Shown one piece after another: positions 18,206-25,769 of a stretch of DNA of 64,000 nucleotides; the first letter of the stretch is position 1; every line of letters begins with the position of its first letter. The translations under genes were made by a program, and so were the position numbers. The stretch comes from Flavobacterium aquariorum (GTDB lineage: Bacteria; Bacteroidota; Bacteroidia; Flavobacteriales; Flavobacteriaceae): assembly GCF_003254745.1 (NCBI RefSeq), contig NZ_QKXH01000002.1:434001-498000 (forward strand). The letters are read 5' to 3'. The notes beneath the pieces are model-generated. The model was not told the origin of the DNA, ran no database searches, and saw nothing but the letters and a program-made list of their open reading frames with translations.

Positions 18206-18373
18206 ATCCGAAGACTGTAAAAACAAGTCCGAAACAAGTAACAACTTGTCCGAAGATTGTAATTGGGATTCCGAAGCTTATATCTGCAATTCCTAAGTAG
18301 ACGTCAGGCATTCCGAAGTAAACGTCAGGCATTCCGAAGCATGTAACAGGCGTTCCGAAGCTCGTATCAGGGC
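18206..18373. repeat. Tandem array of eight 21-bp units
   Basis: Eight head-to-tail units of exactly 21 bases start at 18206, 18227, 18248, 18269, 18290, 18311, 18332 and 18353. All but the fifth keep a TCCGAA core near the start of the unit (the fifth reads TTCCTAAG), and the rest is variable; units five and six share ACGTCAGGCA. An inverted half unit, CTTCGGATGCC at 18384-18394, follows a T-run and can pair with any upstream unit. The array lies in a 470-base gene-free stretch after the YciI-like gene. There are no spacers, so it is not CRISPR. Confidence 0.85.
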
Positions 18374-18635
18374 ATTCTTTTTTCTTCGGATGCCTTGTTT
18401 TACTAGTCGGAGCATAAAAACAACCAGAACAAACGAAATTTACGATTAATGAGTTTGTAATTTTTATATTTTAAAAAAGAAGAAAACAAAATAAACCTTC
18501 ACCTACCTATCGCATTTCGGGTGTATCTACGAAAGTTTTTATCGCATGTGAACTAGTTATAGCCTGTGTTAAACGACTGCTAAGTATAACGAAAAATAAC
18601 AACTCAAAAGATTAATTTAAACAAATATTAATATT
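18374..18635. other. Gene-free stretch between the 21-bp array and the SRPBCC gene
   Basis: Apart from the inverted half unit at 18384-18394 there is no gene. The right half contains GTTATAG at 18556-18562 and a nearby TATAACG at about 18586-18592. GTTATAG is the exact reverse complement of the CTATAAC found at 19138-19144 on the far side of the SRPBCC gene, so the gene is bracketed by an inverted 7-mer. Confidence 0.55.
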
Positions 18636-19094
18636 ATGAAAAAGTTACAATTCAAAGTAAGCATCAATGCATCTGTGACCAAGATTTATGATTTTATGCT
18701 TGGCATTAACAGTAAATCAACTTATGAGCAATGGACTTCTTTGTTTAACCCGACATCAACCTATGAAGGAAGTTGGGACAAGGGAAATAAAATTCTATTT
18801 ATTGGAGTAGACGAAAAAGGAGAAAAGGGAGGTATGGTTTCCAAGATAGTTGAAAACATTCCCAACCAATTTGTTTCGATTCAACATTATGGTCTTTTTA
18901 AAGCTGACAAGGAAATTACAGAAGGACCTGAAGTGGAAAAATGGGCGAACGGATTTGAAAACTATACCTTCGAAGAAAACAATGGAATTACAAACGTTAC
19001 TGTTGACTTAGACACCGCAGAAGATTTTGTAAGTTATATGGAACAAACCTACCCAAAAGCACTAGACAAGTTGAAAGAACTTTGCGAAAAATAA
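18636..19094 (+). CDS. SRPBCC (START/Bet v 1-like) domain protein
   Basis: 152 aa, no signal peptide. It has a helix-grip fold typical of the SRPBCC superfamily: FKVSINASVTKIYDFML (6-22) at the N-terminus, YEQWTSLFNPTS with the conserved aromatic, a central GNKILFIG strand, and a long C-terminal helix MEQTYPKALDKLKELCEK. Members bind hydrophobic ligands or act in aromatic metabolism; the ligand is unknown. The gene is isolated, with unusual palindromic DNA on both sides, and may have arrived as a single-gene cassette. Confidence 0.78.
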   Translation: MKKLQFKVSINASVTKIYDFMLGINSKSTYEQWTSLFNPTSTYEGSWDKGNKILFIGVDEKGEKGGMVSKIVENIPNQFVSIQHYGLFKADKEITEGPEVEKWANGFENYTFEENNGITNVTVDLDTAEDFVSYMEQTYPKALDKLKELCEK

Positions 19095-19137
19095 CAATTT
19101 ATAGAATATCTTAAAAACACAAAGAAATAAACACAGT

Positions 19138-19275
19138 CTATAACGACACCTCCAAGAAATTGGCGGCTCGGTGGTTAAATGAAGCTTTTTGCTTCATAAT
19201 AAGTTCAGACAGACAATTTTCGTTTCCGAAATCGCCAACTTCTTGTAAAAACAAAAAGTTGACATAATAACGCAA
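19138..19275. repeat. Imperfect palindrome resembling a recombination (attC-like) site
   Basis: Outer arms 19153-19165 and 19233-19245 are complementary at 12 of 13 positions (CAAGAAATTGGCG against CGCCAACTTCTTG). Inside them lies a perfect 7-bp hairpin, ATGAAGC/GCTTCAT, at 19179-19197. The element starts with CTATAACG and ends with ATAACGC. This nested, imperfect two-arm structure behind a single small gene is reminiscent of integron attC sites, but canonical core sites are not clear and no integrase is present. Confidence 0.5.
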
Positions 19276-19347
19276 ATCTTTCCTCTCCAAAATCAATATT
19301 CAACCTCAGCATAAAAGTTTTAAAATAATTCTAAAAAAAATAAAAAA

Positions 19348-19608
19348 ATGCCTTACCTTTTAGCAACACTCAGGAATGTTCCTTTTGAAACCATAAAAGG
19401 AGTTTTAGAAAATGACAGAGCCTTTCATGCTTCTGAAGAAATGTTTTTGGAGCACATTTGGCAAAATGTCGATAATGAAAATGAAGTACTATTTCTCTTT
19501 AAAATAAATTCTATAGAAAAAACAAAAAAACTAATTGAGAAATTGCACACCAAAGCACTAGAACAAGATCCGAAAGCCAATTTGCCAACTATGATCTATT
19601 TGCAATGA
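19348..19608 (+). CDS. Small hypothetical protein
   Basis: 86 aa, cytoplasmic, not recognised. The sequence alternates short strands and helices: PYLLATLRNV, then FETIKGVLENDRAFH, a central EVLFLFKINSIEKTKKLIEKL (in pieces: EVLFLFKI, KKLIEKL), and TMIYLQ at the end. The pattern is compatible with a ferredoxin-like fold. The start ATG follows AAAATAAAAAAATG with no Shine-Dalgarno, usual here. Its stop overlaps the start of the LpxR-like gene (ATGA), which implies translational coupling. A function cannot be given. Confidence 0.6.
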   Translation: MPYLLATLRNVPFETIKGVLENDRAFHASEEMFLEHIWQNVDNENEVLFLFKINSIEKTKKLIEKLHTKALEQDPKANLPTMIYLQ

Positions 19609-20639
19609 TTTATCTAATCAATATAACCATTTTCAACTGGATTAAACATTCGAAAAACCCAATGTTTTTTTGGGTATCCGAGTGTAGAAAATATTATACC
19701 GTTAGCCTACTATTTCTATCATTATTATCATTTGGCCAAAGAATTGACAATACTGCCACTTTCAGAGAAATAAAAAGTGATCATTATTTTCGATATTATT
19801 TTGACAATGATTTTTTCGCAAACACCGATTACTACTATACTCTCGGTCAAAATTTTGAACTGGTAAGCCCTAAACTTCTTAAAAATCCAATAAATAAATT
19901 ATTTGCAAAACTAAACAACAGCGAGCAAAAATATGGACTATCATGGGAACAAATCGGTTTTACGCCCACTAATCTCAAATCGGATGAAATTATTTATGAC
20001 GACAGACCTTATGCGGCGGCGGCGATGTTAAAATCATTTTTAATTTCAACTGATACTATTCATAAAACTACAATTTCTTCTACTCTAAGTGTGGGTATTA
20101 TAGGTCCTTTTTGTTCCGGTAAAGAAATACAAAGTACGATTCACGAATGGATTGGCAAAGATATCCCGTTAGGTTGGCAACACCAAATCCAAAATGATTT
20201 GATCCTAAATTATGAAATTTCACACGAGAAAGAATTATACCGGCTCAACAATTTATTTGCGTTAAATTCTAATGCAAAACTTCGATTGGGAACGATGAAC
20301 ACAAATATATCTGGAGGATTAACAACTACTTTTGGAAAAATTAACTCCCCTTTTACTTCCTTAAAAAGCAAAAATAATTTTCAAATCTATGGTTATTATC
20401 AAGGTCTAGTTACCGCTGTTGGATATGATGCCAGCTTGCAAGGTGGTCTTTTTAACCAAAATAGTCCTTATGTAATTACCAATGAGAATATGGAAAGATT
20501 TACTTTTCAAAAAAATTTGGGAATCGTTTTGCATTCCAAAACATTTTACCTGGAATATTATCGATCCTGGATTTCAAAAGAATTCGAAACAGGAAGAACA
20601 CATAGTTGGGGCGGTTTTAGAATTGGGTTAACATTATAA
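19605..20639 (+). CDS. LpxR-family outer-membrane lipid A deacylase-like protein
   Basis: 344 aa member of the DUF2219/LpxR family; LpxR removes the 3'-acyloxyacyl chain of lipid A at the cell surface. The family opening motif is clear after a hydrophobic signal (VSLLFLSLLSFGQ): YYFDNDFFANTDYYYTLGQ, covering the conserved N-D-x-F-x-x-TD-x-YYT-x-G residues. It is followed by GLSWEQIGFTP and DDRPYAAAAML, and the barrel ends in WGGFRIGLTL. The ATG at 19605 overlaps the preceding stop; Met20 (19662) would give a more usual signal peptide and may be the real start. Enzymatic activity is inferred. Confidence 0.8.
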   Translation: MIYLINITIFNWIKHSKNPMFFWVSECRKYYTVSLLFLSLLSFGQRIDNTATFREIKSDHYFRYYFDNDFFANTDYYYTLGQNFELVSPKLLKNPINKLFAKLNNSEQKYGLSWEQIGFTPTNLKSDEIIYDDRPYAAAAMLKSFLISTDTIHKTTISSTLSVGIIGPFCSGKEIQSTIHEWIGKDIPLGWQHQIQNDLILNYEISHEKELYRLNNLFALNSNAKLRLGTMNTNISGGLTTTFGKINSPFTSLKSKNNFQIYGYYQGLVTAVGYDASLQGGLFNQNSPYVITNENMERFTFQKNLGIVLHSKTFYLEYYRSWISKEFETGRTHSWGGFRIGLTL

Positions 20640-20744
20640 TTTTAAAAAAATAAAATTTGAATAATAAATTTACCTTTGATTTTTTAATGAAAAAATAGTA
20701 AACTTTAACACTGAATACTAATTTGCAACAATACTATATTTGTT

Positions 20745-21134
20745 ATGATTACATTAAACAAAGTACACCACATTGCCATAATTGCCTCGGATTATTCAAA
20801 GTCAAAACATTTTTATATTGATATTTTAGGATTGACGATCATTCAGGAAATCTATCGGGAAAACAGAGATTCCTATAAATTGGATTTGGCTCTCAATGGC
20901 AATTTTATAATTGAATTGTTCTCTTTTCCTAGCCCACCAAAGCGAACTTCCGGTCCGGAAGCCGCCGGTTTACGACACTTGGCTTTTGAAGTAAATGATA
21001 TTCAAGAAACTAGAAACCACATTTTAGAACAAGGCTGCGATGCCGAAGAAATTCGGATTGACGAATTTACCGGTAAAAAATTCTTCTTCACTGCCGACCC
21101 GGACAACACTCCAATTGAATTTTACGAGAAATAA
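20745..21134 (+). CDS. VOC family protein (glyoxalase/YaeR-like)
   Basis: 129 aa single-module vicinal-oxygen-chelate protein made of two beta-alpha-beta-beta-beta units. Candidate metal ligands are His9 (HHIAII), Glu57 (FIIELFS), His78 (GLRHLAFEV) and Glu126 (PIEFYEK), all in their expected places. The closest known type is the YaeR/GloA2 group, glyoxalase I-like with unsettled substrate. TATATTTG at 20735-20742 lies only two bases before the ATG, so either transcription starts farther upstream or the message is leaderless. Confidence 0.85.
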   Translation: MITLNKVHHIAIIASDYSKSKHFYIDILGLTIIQEIYRENRDSYKLDLALNGNFIIELFSFPSPPKRTSGPEAAGLRHLAFEVNDIQETRNHILEQGCDAEEIRIDEFTGKKFFFTADPDNTPIEFYEK

Positions 21135-21165
21135 TTTTTTTATGACAGTCACAATACTAAAATAA

Positions 21166-21285
21166 TTTTACCGCAAGAAACGCAAGGATTTCGGCATCTT
21201 TTAAAAACACAAGGAACGCAATGCTTTGCGAACCTTGTAATAAAGATATAGAAATGAAAATCTTGCGTACTTTGCGGTTAGGCGA
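21166..21285. repeat. ACCGCAAG/CTTTGCGGT dispersed inverted repeat, copy 1
   Basis: The element begins ACCGCAAGAAACGCAAGGA and ends TTGCGTACTTTGCGGTTA, so its ends are complementary. Its centre holds GGAACGCAATGCTTTGCGAACCTTG, described in parts, another palindrome. A clearly related copy is at 23358-23475. It fills most of the 322-base gap between the VOC and ClC genes. No transposase or target duplication is visible. Confidence 0.75.
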
Positions 21286-21355
21286 TATTTCTTAAAGAAA
21301 TCACAAAACATTGTTATTATAACTGGCATCTAATACAATTGCAATTTTCTTTCTT

Positions 21356-21363
21356 TAGCTTTG
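21356..21363 (+). promoter_or_regulatory. -7 promoter box (TAGCTTTG)
   Basis: Perfect TAnnTTTG match about 93 bases upstream of the ClC gene start. No well-spaced TTTG -33 element. Probable promoter of the ClC-HPP pair. Confidence 0.45.
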
Positions 21364-21456
21364 TAATCCTAAAAAAATAAAATGGACCTTTTTATCTAGT
21401 TTAAAAGGTTCGTTTCTATCAAAATTAATCCAGCCTATTCGGTTTAAATAAAGAAA

Positions 21457-22728
21457 ATGAAACAATACATACGAAATTATCAGTTCCTAAAACTCCAAAA
21501 GCTAGTTATAGTTTCTATTTTGATTGGTTTTCTTTCGGCTTTTCTGGGAGTTGCTTTAAAAAAATTAACCGAATATTATGAAGAAATATTTGCTCATCAG
21601 GCCTCAATAAATCCTTTATATTACATCCTTTTTCCAATCTTTGGATTGTCCGTTATTTATTTTCTTCGGGAGTATCTTTTTAAGAAAAAAGAAAACAAAG
21701 GCATCAAGGAAATATTTGAAAGTACCAATTCCAAATCACAGAATTTACCCAATTACAAAATATCCTCCCATTTTATCAACGGATTATTGACCGTAATTTT
21801 TGGAGGCTCGACAGGGATAGAAGTTTCTACAGTTGTCGCATCTGCAACTATTGGTTCTGTAGCGCAAAGAAAACAGAATGTCTTCAAAGAATACAAAACC
21901 GAATTAATCTGCGCTGGAGTTGCTGCAGGAATTACAGCTTTGTTCAGCAGTCCAATTGCCGGAATTTTGTTTGCCTTAGAAGTTATTTCAAGAAAAGTTA
22001 CCCGCGCATTTCTAATCAGTAATTTGATTGCCGTTCTTACCGCATTTGGGCTTATTTTTATATTAAACGAAAAACCTTTGTTTAATGTTATTATAACAAC
22101 TTGGCATCTAAAAGCGATTCCCTATTTTATCCTCTTAGGAATTTTAGCGGCATTCGTTTCCGTTTATTTAACTCGATGCGTGTTATTTTTCAAAGTTCAA
22201 TTTTCAAAAATAAAAACCCATTATTTTAAAATCATCATCGGTTCAAGTATTTTGAGCATCTCATTACTTTTATTCCCACAACTCTATGGCGAAGGATATC
22301 ACGCCATCAAAGCACTAATTGTAAACCCAAATGAGACACAATTAACATTGTCAATACTTTTGACATTCATTGGTATCTTAATCCTAAAACCGATAGTTAC
22401 TTCAGCAACTCTGGTTTCGGGTGGCGATGGAGGTGTTTTTGCACCCAGTCTTTTTATTGGTGCCTTTTTGGGATTATTGGTTGCCTTGGTCTTAAACACT
22501 TATTTTTCGGCCAACGTTATTCCTGTAAATTTCATTATTATCGGAATGGCTGCAGTGTTAAGCGCCAGTATTCATGCGCCTTTTACGGCTATTTTTCTCG
22601 TTTGCGGATTAACGAATGATTACACCTTATTCTTTCCGATTTTGGTAGTTTGTCTGATTTCGAAGTACACCGCAAAAATGATTTATCCATTTACGGTTTA
22701 TACTTATTCACCTAGTTTAGCAAAATAA
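21457..22728 (+). CDS. ClC-family chloride channel protein
   Basis: 423 aa membrane protein with the ClC fold, about ten or more helices and no CBS domains. GGSTGIEVST (116-125) matches the GxxGREGP region and keeps the gating glutamate as E122. SSPIAGILFALE ends at E175. GGDGGVFAPSLFIGAFLG matches the GxFxP motif. Compared with E. coli ClC, the position of the internal proton glutamate (E203) is Val176, as in channel-type members, and the selectivity filter GSGIP is replaced by NKGIK (80-84). Passive anion conduction is therefore more likely than proton exchange; the ion is uncertain. It is paired with an HPP gene 10 bases downstream. Confidence 0.85.
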   Translation: MKQYIRNYQFLKLQKLVIVSILIGFLSAFLGVALKKLTEYYEEIFAHQASINPLYYILFPIFGLSVIYFLREYLFKKKENKGIKEIFESTNSKSQNLPNYKISSHFINGLLTVIFGGSTGIEVSTVVASATIGSVAQRKQNVFKEYKTELICAGVAAGITALFSSPIAGILFALEVISRKVTRAFLISNLIAVLTAFGLIFILNEKPLFNVIITTWHLKAIPYFILLGILAAFVSVYLTRCVLFFKVQFSKIKTHYFKIIIGSSILSISLLLFPQLYGEGYHAIKALIVNPNETQLTLSILLTFIGILILKPIVTSATLVSGGDGGVFAPSLFIGAFLGLLVALVLNTYFSANVIPVNFIIIGMAAVLSASIHAPFTAIFLVCGLTNDYTLFFPILVVCLISKYTAKMIYPFTVYTYSPSLAK

Positions 22729-22738
22729 TATTCCTCTC

Positions 22739-23341
22739 ATGCCGATTCAAAAAATAAAGCGAACCTATCGCAAAACAAAATATATACTTTACAAAGAAAC
22801 TTTAGTTGATTATAAAGAGCAATTTTGGTCATTTTTAGGATCATTTGTCGGCATCGGGATTCTCGCTTATATACAATCCATACATTTCAAAGGAAATGAT
22901 GCCGTTTACTTAATTGGCTCTTTTGGGGCCTCGAGTGTATTGGTTTATGGAATTATCCAAAGTCCATTTTCACAGCCAAGGAATTTGGTTGGAGGACATG
23001 TAATTTCAGCTATAATAGGCGTTACCGTTCATAAATTAGTTCCCGATATTATTTGGATAGCCGCTCCCTTAGCCGTTTCGTTTTCTATAATTTTTATGCA
23101 AATTACCAAAACTTTGCATCCGCCTGGAGGGGCAACCGCACTAATCGCCGTGATTGGTTCCGACAAAATAAAAGCCTTAGGATATATGTATGTGTTTTCT
23201 CCAGTTCTAATTGGTGTATTGATTTTACTTCTCACAGCACTAGTTTTCAATAATATGACGCCGAGTCGAACTTATCCGAGTCATTCCACCTACCACAAAC
23301 ACTATCATAAAATCAGAAAACGGTTGACCAGAAAGAAATAA
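22739..23341 (+). CDS. HPP family membrane protein
   Basis: 200 aa integral membrane protein with four or five helices. The HPP motif is present in TKTLHPPGGATALIAVIG (about 125-142), and the second family motif FGASSVLVYG is at 61-70, followed by FSQPRNLVGGHVISA. Plant and cyanobacterial HPP proteins transport nitrite, so anion transport is possible here. It begins 10 bases after the ClC gene stop, so the two are very likely co-expressed as a membrane anion-handling pair. Confidence 0.88.
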   Translation: MPIQKIKRTYRKTKYILYKETLVDYKEQFWSFLGSFVGIGILAYIQSIHFKGNDAVYLIGSFGASSVLVYGIIQSPFSQPRNLVGGHVISAIIGVTVHKLVPDIIWIAAPLAVSFSIIFMQITKTLHPPGGATALIAVIGSDKIKALGYMYVFSPVLIGVLILLLTALVFNNMTPSRTYPSHSTYHKHYHKIRKRLTRKK

Positions 23342-23357
23342 ATTCAAAAGCCAATTT

Positions 23358-23475
23358 AACCGCAAAGGACACAATGATTTTTGTTTTCTTGAAAAACGCA
23401 AGGAACGCAAAGCTTTGCGACCTTTGCGGAATAAAGATAAAGTAATTAAAAAACATTGCGCTCTTTGCGGTGAAT
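23358..23475. repeat. ACCGCAAAG/CTTTGCGGT dispersed inverted repeat, copy 2
   Basis: Begins TTAACCGCAAAGGACACAA and ends GCTCTTTGCGGTGAA, with complementary termini. The central GGAACGCAAAGCTTTGCGACC is given here in parts (AACGCAAAGC, GCTTTGCG) and is itself a palindrome. Homologous to the element at 21166-21285 in the same orientation, with the ClC-HPP pair between the two copies. Confidence 0.75.
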
Positions 23476-23553
23476 AAAAGGCTTGGTATGTTTTGCCATT
23501 ATTACTCAAATCAGCTCCCGACAAAATCTTTTCAACAAAACCCAATTCATAAA

Positions 23554-23583
23554 TTTGAAATCTAAAATTAAACTTTACATTTG
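23554..23583 (+). promoter_or_regulatory. Bacteroidota promoter (TTTG-N18-TACATTTG)
   Basis: A full consensus promoter: -33 box TTTG at 23554-23557, 18-base spacer, -7 box TACATTTG at 23576-23583. It lies 24 bases before the ATG of the pRiA4b-ORF3-like gene. Confidence 0.75.
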
Positions 23584-23606
23584 CTCTTTCAATAAAAACA
23601 AAGATT

Positions 23607-24146
23607 ATGGTTTATAAATTCAGAGTCATTCTAGATGCCGAGGAAGACATTTTTAGAGACATAGCAATACTTGCAGAAGACACTTTAGAAGATTTACACA
23701 ATGCTATTTTCAATTCATTTGGCTTTGACGGAATGGAAGTGGCTTCTTTTTATACTTGTGACGAAACTTGGAATCAAGAAGACGAGATTTCTATGTTTGA
23801 TACGGGAGATGTTCCAGGTGAGCAAAAAATCATGAGTGACTATCAATTATCCGACATATTAGACGAACAAAATACCAAGATTATTTATGTTTACGACTTT
23901 ATCAATATGTGGACTTTTCTAGTAGAATTAGCCGCTGTTGAAGAACAAATTGTAGGTAATACTTATCCAGAAACTATATTTTCTCACGGAGAAATGCCAG
24001 ACGAAGCTATTGAGAAAAACTTTGAAGCCGATATGCACGATGATATCTATGGCGAATTTGAAGACGATTTAGACGAAGACGATCTAGACATGTTCGAAGG
24101 AGACGATAGTTTTGAAGACTACGGCTTTGAGGAGAATTGGAATTAG
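23607..24146 (+). CDS. Plasmid pRiA4b ORF-3-like protein
   Basis: 179 aa protein of the PRiA4_ORF3/IS1096 passenger (TnpR-like) domain family, whose function is unknown. The family pattern is visible at the start: VYKFRVILDAEEDIFRDIAI, then LEDLHNAIFNSFGFDGMEVASFYT (in pieces: DLHNAIF, HxxI-type helix and SFYTCDETW). A middle KIIYVYDFINMWTFLVEL strand pair follows. The C-terminal third is strikingly acidic (runs of D and E from about 150). It has its own strong promoter and a hairpin terminator. Despite the family's name no mobile element surrounds it. Confidence 0.8.
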   Translation: MVYKFRVILDAEEDIFRDIAILAEDTLEDLHNAIFNSFGFDGMEVASFYTCDETWNQEDEISMFDTGDVPGEQKIMSDYQLSDILDEQNTKIIYVYDFINMWTFLVELAAVEEQIVGNTYPETIFSHGEMPDEAIEKNFEADMHDDIYGEFEDDLDEDDLDMFEGDDSFEDYGFEENWN

Positions 24147-24167
24147 AATAAAACGACAATAAGAATC

Positions 24168-24214
24168 AAGAGCCAAGAGTAAAGACTTTAATCCGGTCTT
24201 TTTTCTTGGCTCTT
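24168..24214 (+). terminator. Hairpin terminator
   Basis: Outer stem AAGAGCCAAGA (24168-24178) pairs with TCTTGGCTCTT (24203-24213). An inner stem AAAGAC/GTCTTT continues it. Confidence 0.75.
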
Positions 24215-24234
24215 TCATCTAAACTTAAAAATAA

Positions 24235-25293
24235 ATGATCAACCTGTACAACACGCACATTGAAACGTTATCCATACACCGTGTGGGAAACATGAGTCGT
24301 AACGAACCTCTTTTTTTATCAGAAGAACCTTTTAGATTAAACGATGAGATTGTACCATTGATGAAAGAGTTTTTCTTTAAACCTTTTAAAGAAAAAGAAG
24401 AAAATTACTTTCAGTTTGCTCACGAAGTGGATTTGGACTACAATGACATGTTTAAATATGCTACCGAAATTTTTGCAAACCCAAGTGCTTTGCATGATGT
24501 TTCCAAAAAGATGACCAATCACCTTTTTGAACAATCAAACCATCCGCATATCAAAAATGGTGAGGTTTATGTAACTTATTTGACCAATTTAAGCATTGAC
24601 AACAATGTAGTAGATGCAATCGGTATTTTCAAAAGCGAAATCCAATCTGACTTTTTACAGTTTGAAGAAAAAGGAACGCAATTGGAAATGATACTTCAAC
24701 ATGGAGTAAGCTTAAACAAACTGGACAAAGGTTGTTTGATTTTTAATTACAAAAAAGAAGAAGGATATAAAATCCTATCTGTAGACAGCAATCGTTATGA
24801 TGCCAGATATTGGTTGGAGCATTTTCTATCGGTAGATGCATTTGAGGATGAAAATTTTATCACCAAAAAATACTTGAAATTCTGTCAAGGTTTTGCCAAA
24901 GATGTTGTTTTCCCTGCCGAAGACAAAAAAGAAGAAGTAATGTTTATGAATCGTTCTGTAAATTATTTTGCAAAAAACGATCAATTTGAAGAAACTAATT
25001 TCTTAAATGAGGTACTAGATAACCCAGACTTAATTCCCGAATTTAAAAACTACAAAGTTGACAAAGGGGAAAAATACAGCATTGAAGACGTAACCTCTTT
25101 CCCGATTGCCAATGCAGCGGTAAGCGACGCCAGAAAATCAATTAAAAACGTAATCAACCTTGATACCCATATCCAAATCAAAATGGATTTTATCAATCCG
25201 GAAAGTGCCGAAAAATTCGTGGAAAAAGGATGGGACGAAGAAAAACAGATGTATTACTATTTGGTTTATTTCAATAAAGAAGAGAAATCTTAA
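24235..25293 (+). CDS. Nucleoid-associated protein (NdpA/YejK family)
   Basis: 352 aa protein of the 37-kDa nucleoid-associated family (NA37), expected to associate with DNA. The family hallmark at the N-terminus is the short strand and helix IETLSIHRVGNMSRNEPL (residues 9-26). A central region contains KGCLIFNYKKEEGYKILSV, given here within the length limit. The C-terminal IQIKMDFINPESAEKFV segment is typical of the family. Bacteroidota homologues often sit near phage-defence or housekeeping genes; here no defence gene is adjacent. Single gene ending in a strong terminator. Confidence 0.83.
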   Translation: MINLYNTHIETLSIHRVGNMSRNEPLFLSEEPFRLNDEIVPLMKEFFFKPFKEKEENYFQFAHEVDLDYNDMFKYATEIFANPSALHDVSKKMTNHLFEQSNHPHIKNGEVYVTYLTNLSIDNNVVDAIGIFKSEIQSDFLQFEEKGTQLEMILQHGVSLNKLDKGCLIFNYKKEEGYKILSVDSNRYDARYWLEHFLSVDAFEDENFITKKYLKFCQGFAKDVVFPAEDKKEEVMFMNRSVNYFAKNDQFEETNFLNEVLDNPDLIPEFKNYKVDKGEKYSIEDVTSFPIANAAVSDARKSIKNVINLDTHIQIKMDFINPESAEKFVEKGWDEEKQMYYYLVYFNKEEKS

Positions 25294-25328
25294 TAAGTAT
25301 TCTTAAAGAATTATTTCAACAAAATTAC

Positions 25329-25363
25329 AATCCCCAACTGCTTAGATAGTTGGGGATTTTTTT
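25329..25363 (+). terminator. Rho-independent terminator
   Basis: Perfect 11-bp stem AATCCCCAACT (25329-25339) with AGTTGGGGATT (25348-25358), 8-base loop, followed by a T-run. Downstream of the nucleoid-associated protein gene. Confidence 0.92.
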
Positions 25364-25452
25364 AGTAATAAACTCTATCGATTTTATATAAATAAAATTA
25401 TTGTAAGATTTACACTTCTTTCAATAAAGAAATACGCATTTCATCGGTTTTA

Positions 25453-25484
25453 TTTGAATAATAAGTGTTTTTTTTATACGTTTG
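25453..25484 (+). promoter_or_regulatory. Bacteroidota promoter (TTTG-N20-TACGTTTG)
   Basis: -33 TTTG at 25453-25456, 20-base spacer, -7 TACGTTTG at 25477-25484. It lies 23 bases before the ATG at 25508, which argues against the upstream in-frame TTG at 25454 as the real start because that codon would overlap the -33 box. Confidence 0.8.
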
Positions 25485-25507
25485 TTGAAATTTATAACCC
25501 CCACACT

Positions 25508-25750
25508 ATGAGCTTCTTAGATTTTATGTCGAAATTTGTCGATAAAAAAACTGCCTGTTCCATTTTTGGCCACAAAATAGTAACTGTCAGAAATGTAACT
25601 GGTCATTTCAAAGAATATAAATGTACGGTTTGTCAGGTTGAATTGACCAATGATTTACAAGACAGAAAAACATTTCTAACTCCTGAGTTAAAAAAAATAA
25701 ATGAAACTTTATTGAATCACTACACAAGAAAGAGACTTTCTTCAATGTAA
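25508..25750 (+). CDS. Small hypothetical protein with a CxxC motif
   Basis: 80 aa from the ATG at 25508, chosen because a full promoter lies just upstream. It opens with MSFLDFMSKFVDKKTACSIF, then GHKIVTVRNVTGHFKEYKC, where YKCTVCQVEL supplies a CxxC pair (near residues 38-41). With the earlier Cys17 and histidines this could bind a metal such as zinc. The C-terminal part is a basic helix (LLNHYTRKRLSSM). The layout resembles a tiny zinc ribbon. Function unknown. Confidence 0.65.
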   Translation: MSFLDFMSKFVDKKTACSIFGHKIVTVRNVTGHFKEYKCTVCQVELTNDLQDRKTFLTPELKKINETLLNHYTRKRLSSM

Positions 25751-25769
25751 TTGTTTTAAAATATTTTCA

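Noticed and set aside
18017..18244. Minus-strand frame over the end of the YciI-like gene and the first 21-bp units
   Set aside because: It is a shadow of a convincing plus-strand gene and its protein has no domain features.
18206..18373. Possible CRISPR array
   Set aside because: Units are contiguous with no spacers and no cas genes are present; this is a tandem repeat.
23607..24146. Possible IS element because of the pRiA4b/IS1096 passenger domain name
   Set aside because: No transposase, terminal inverted repeats or target duplications surround the gene; the gene has its own promoter and terminator.
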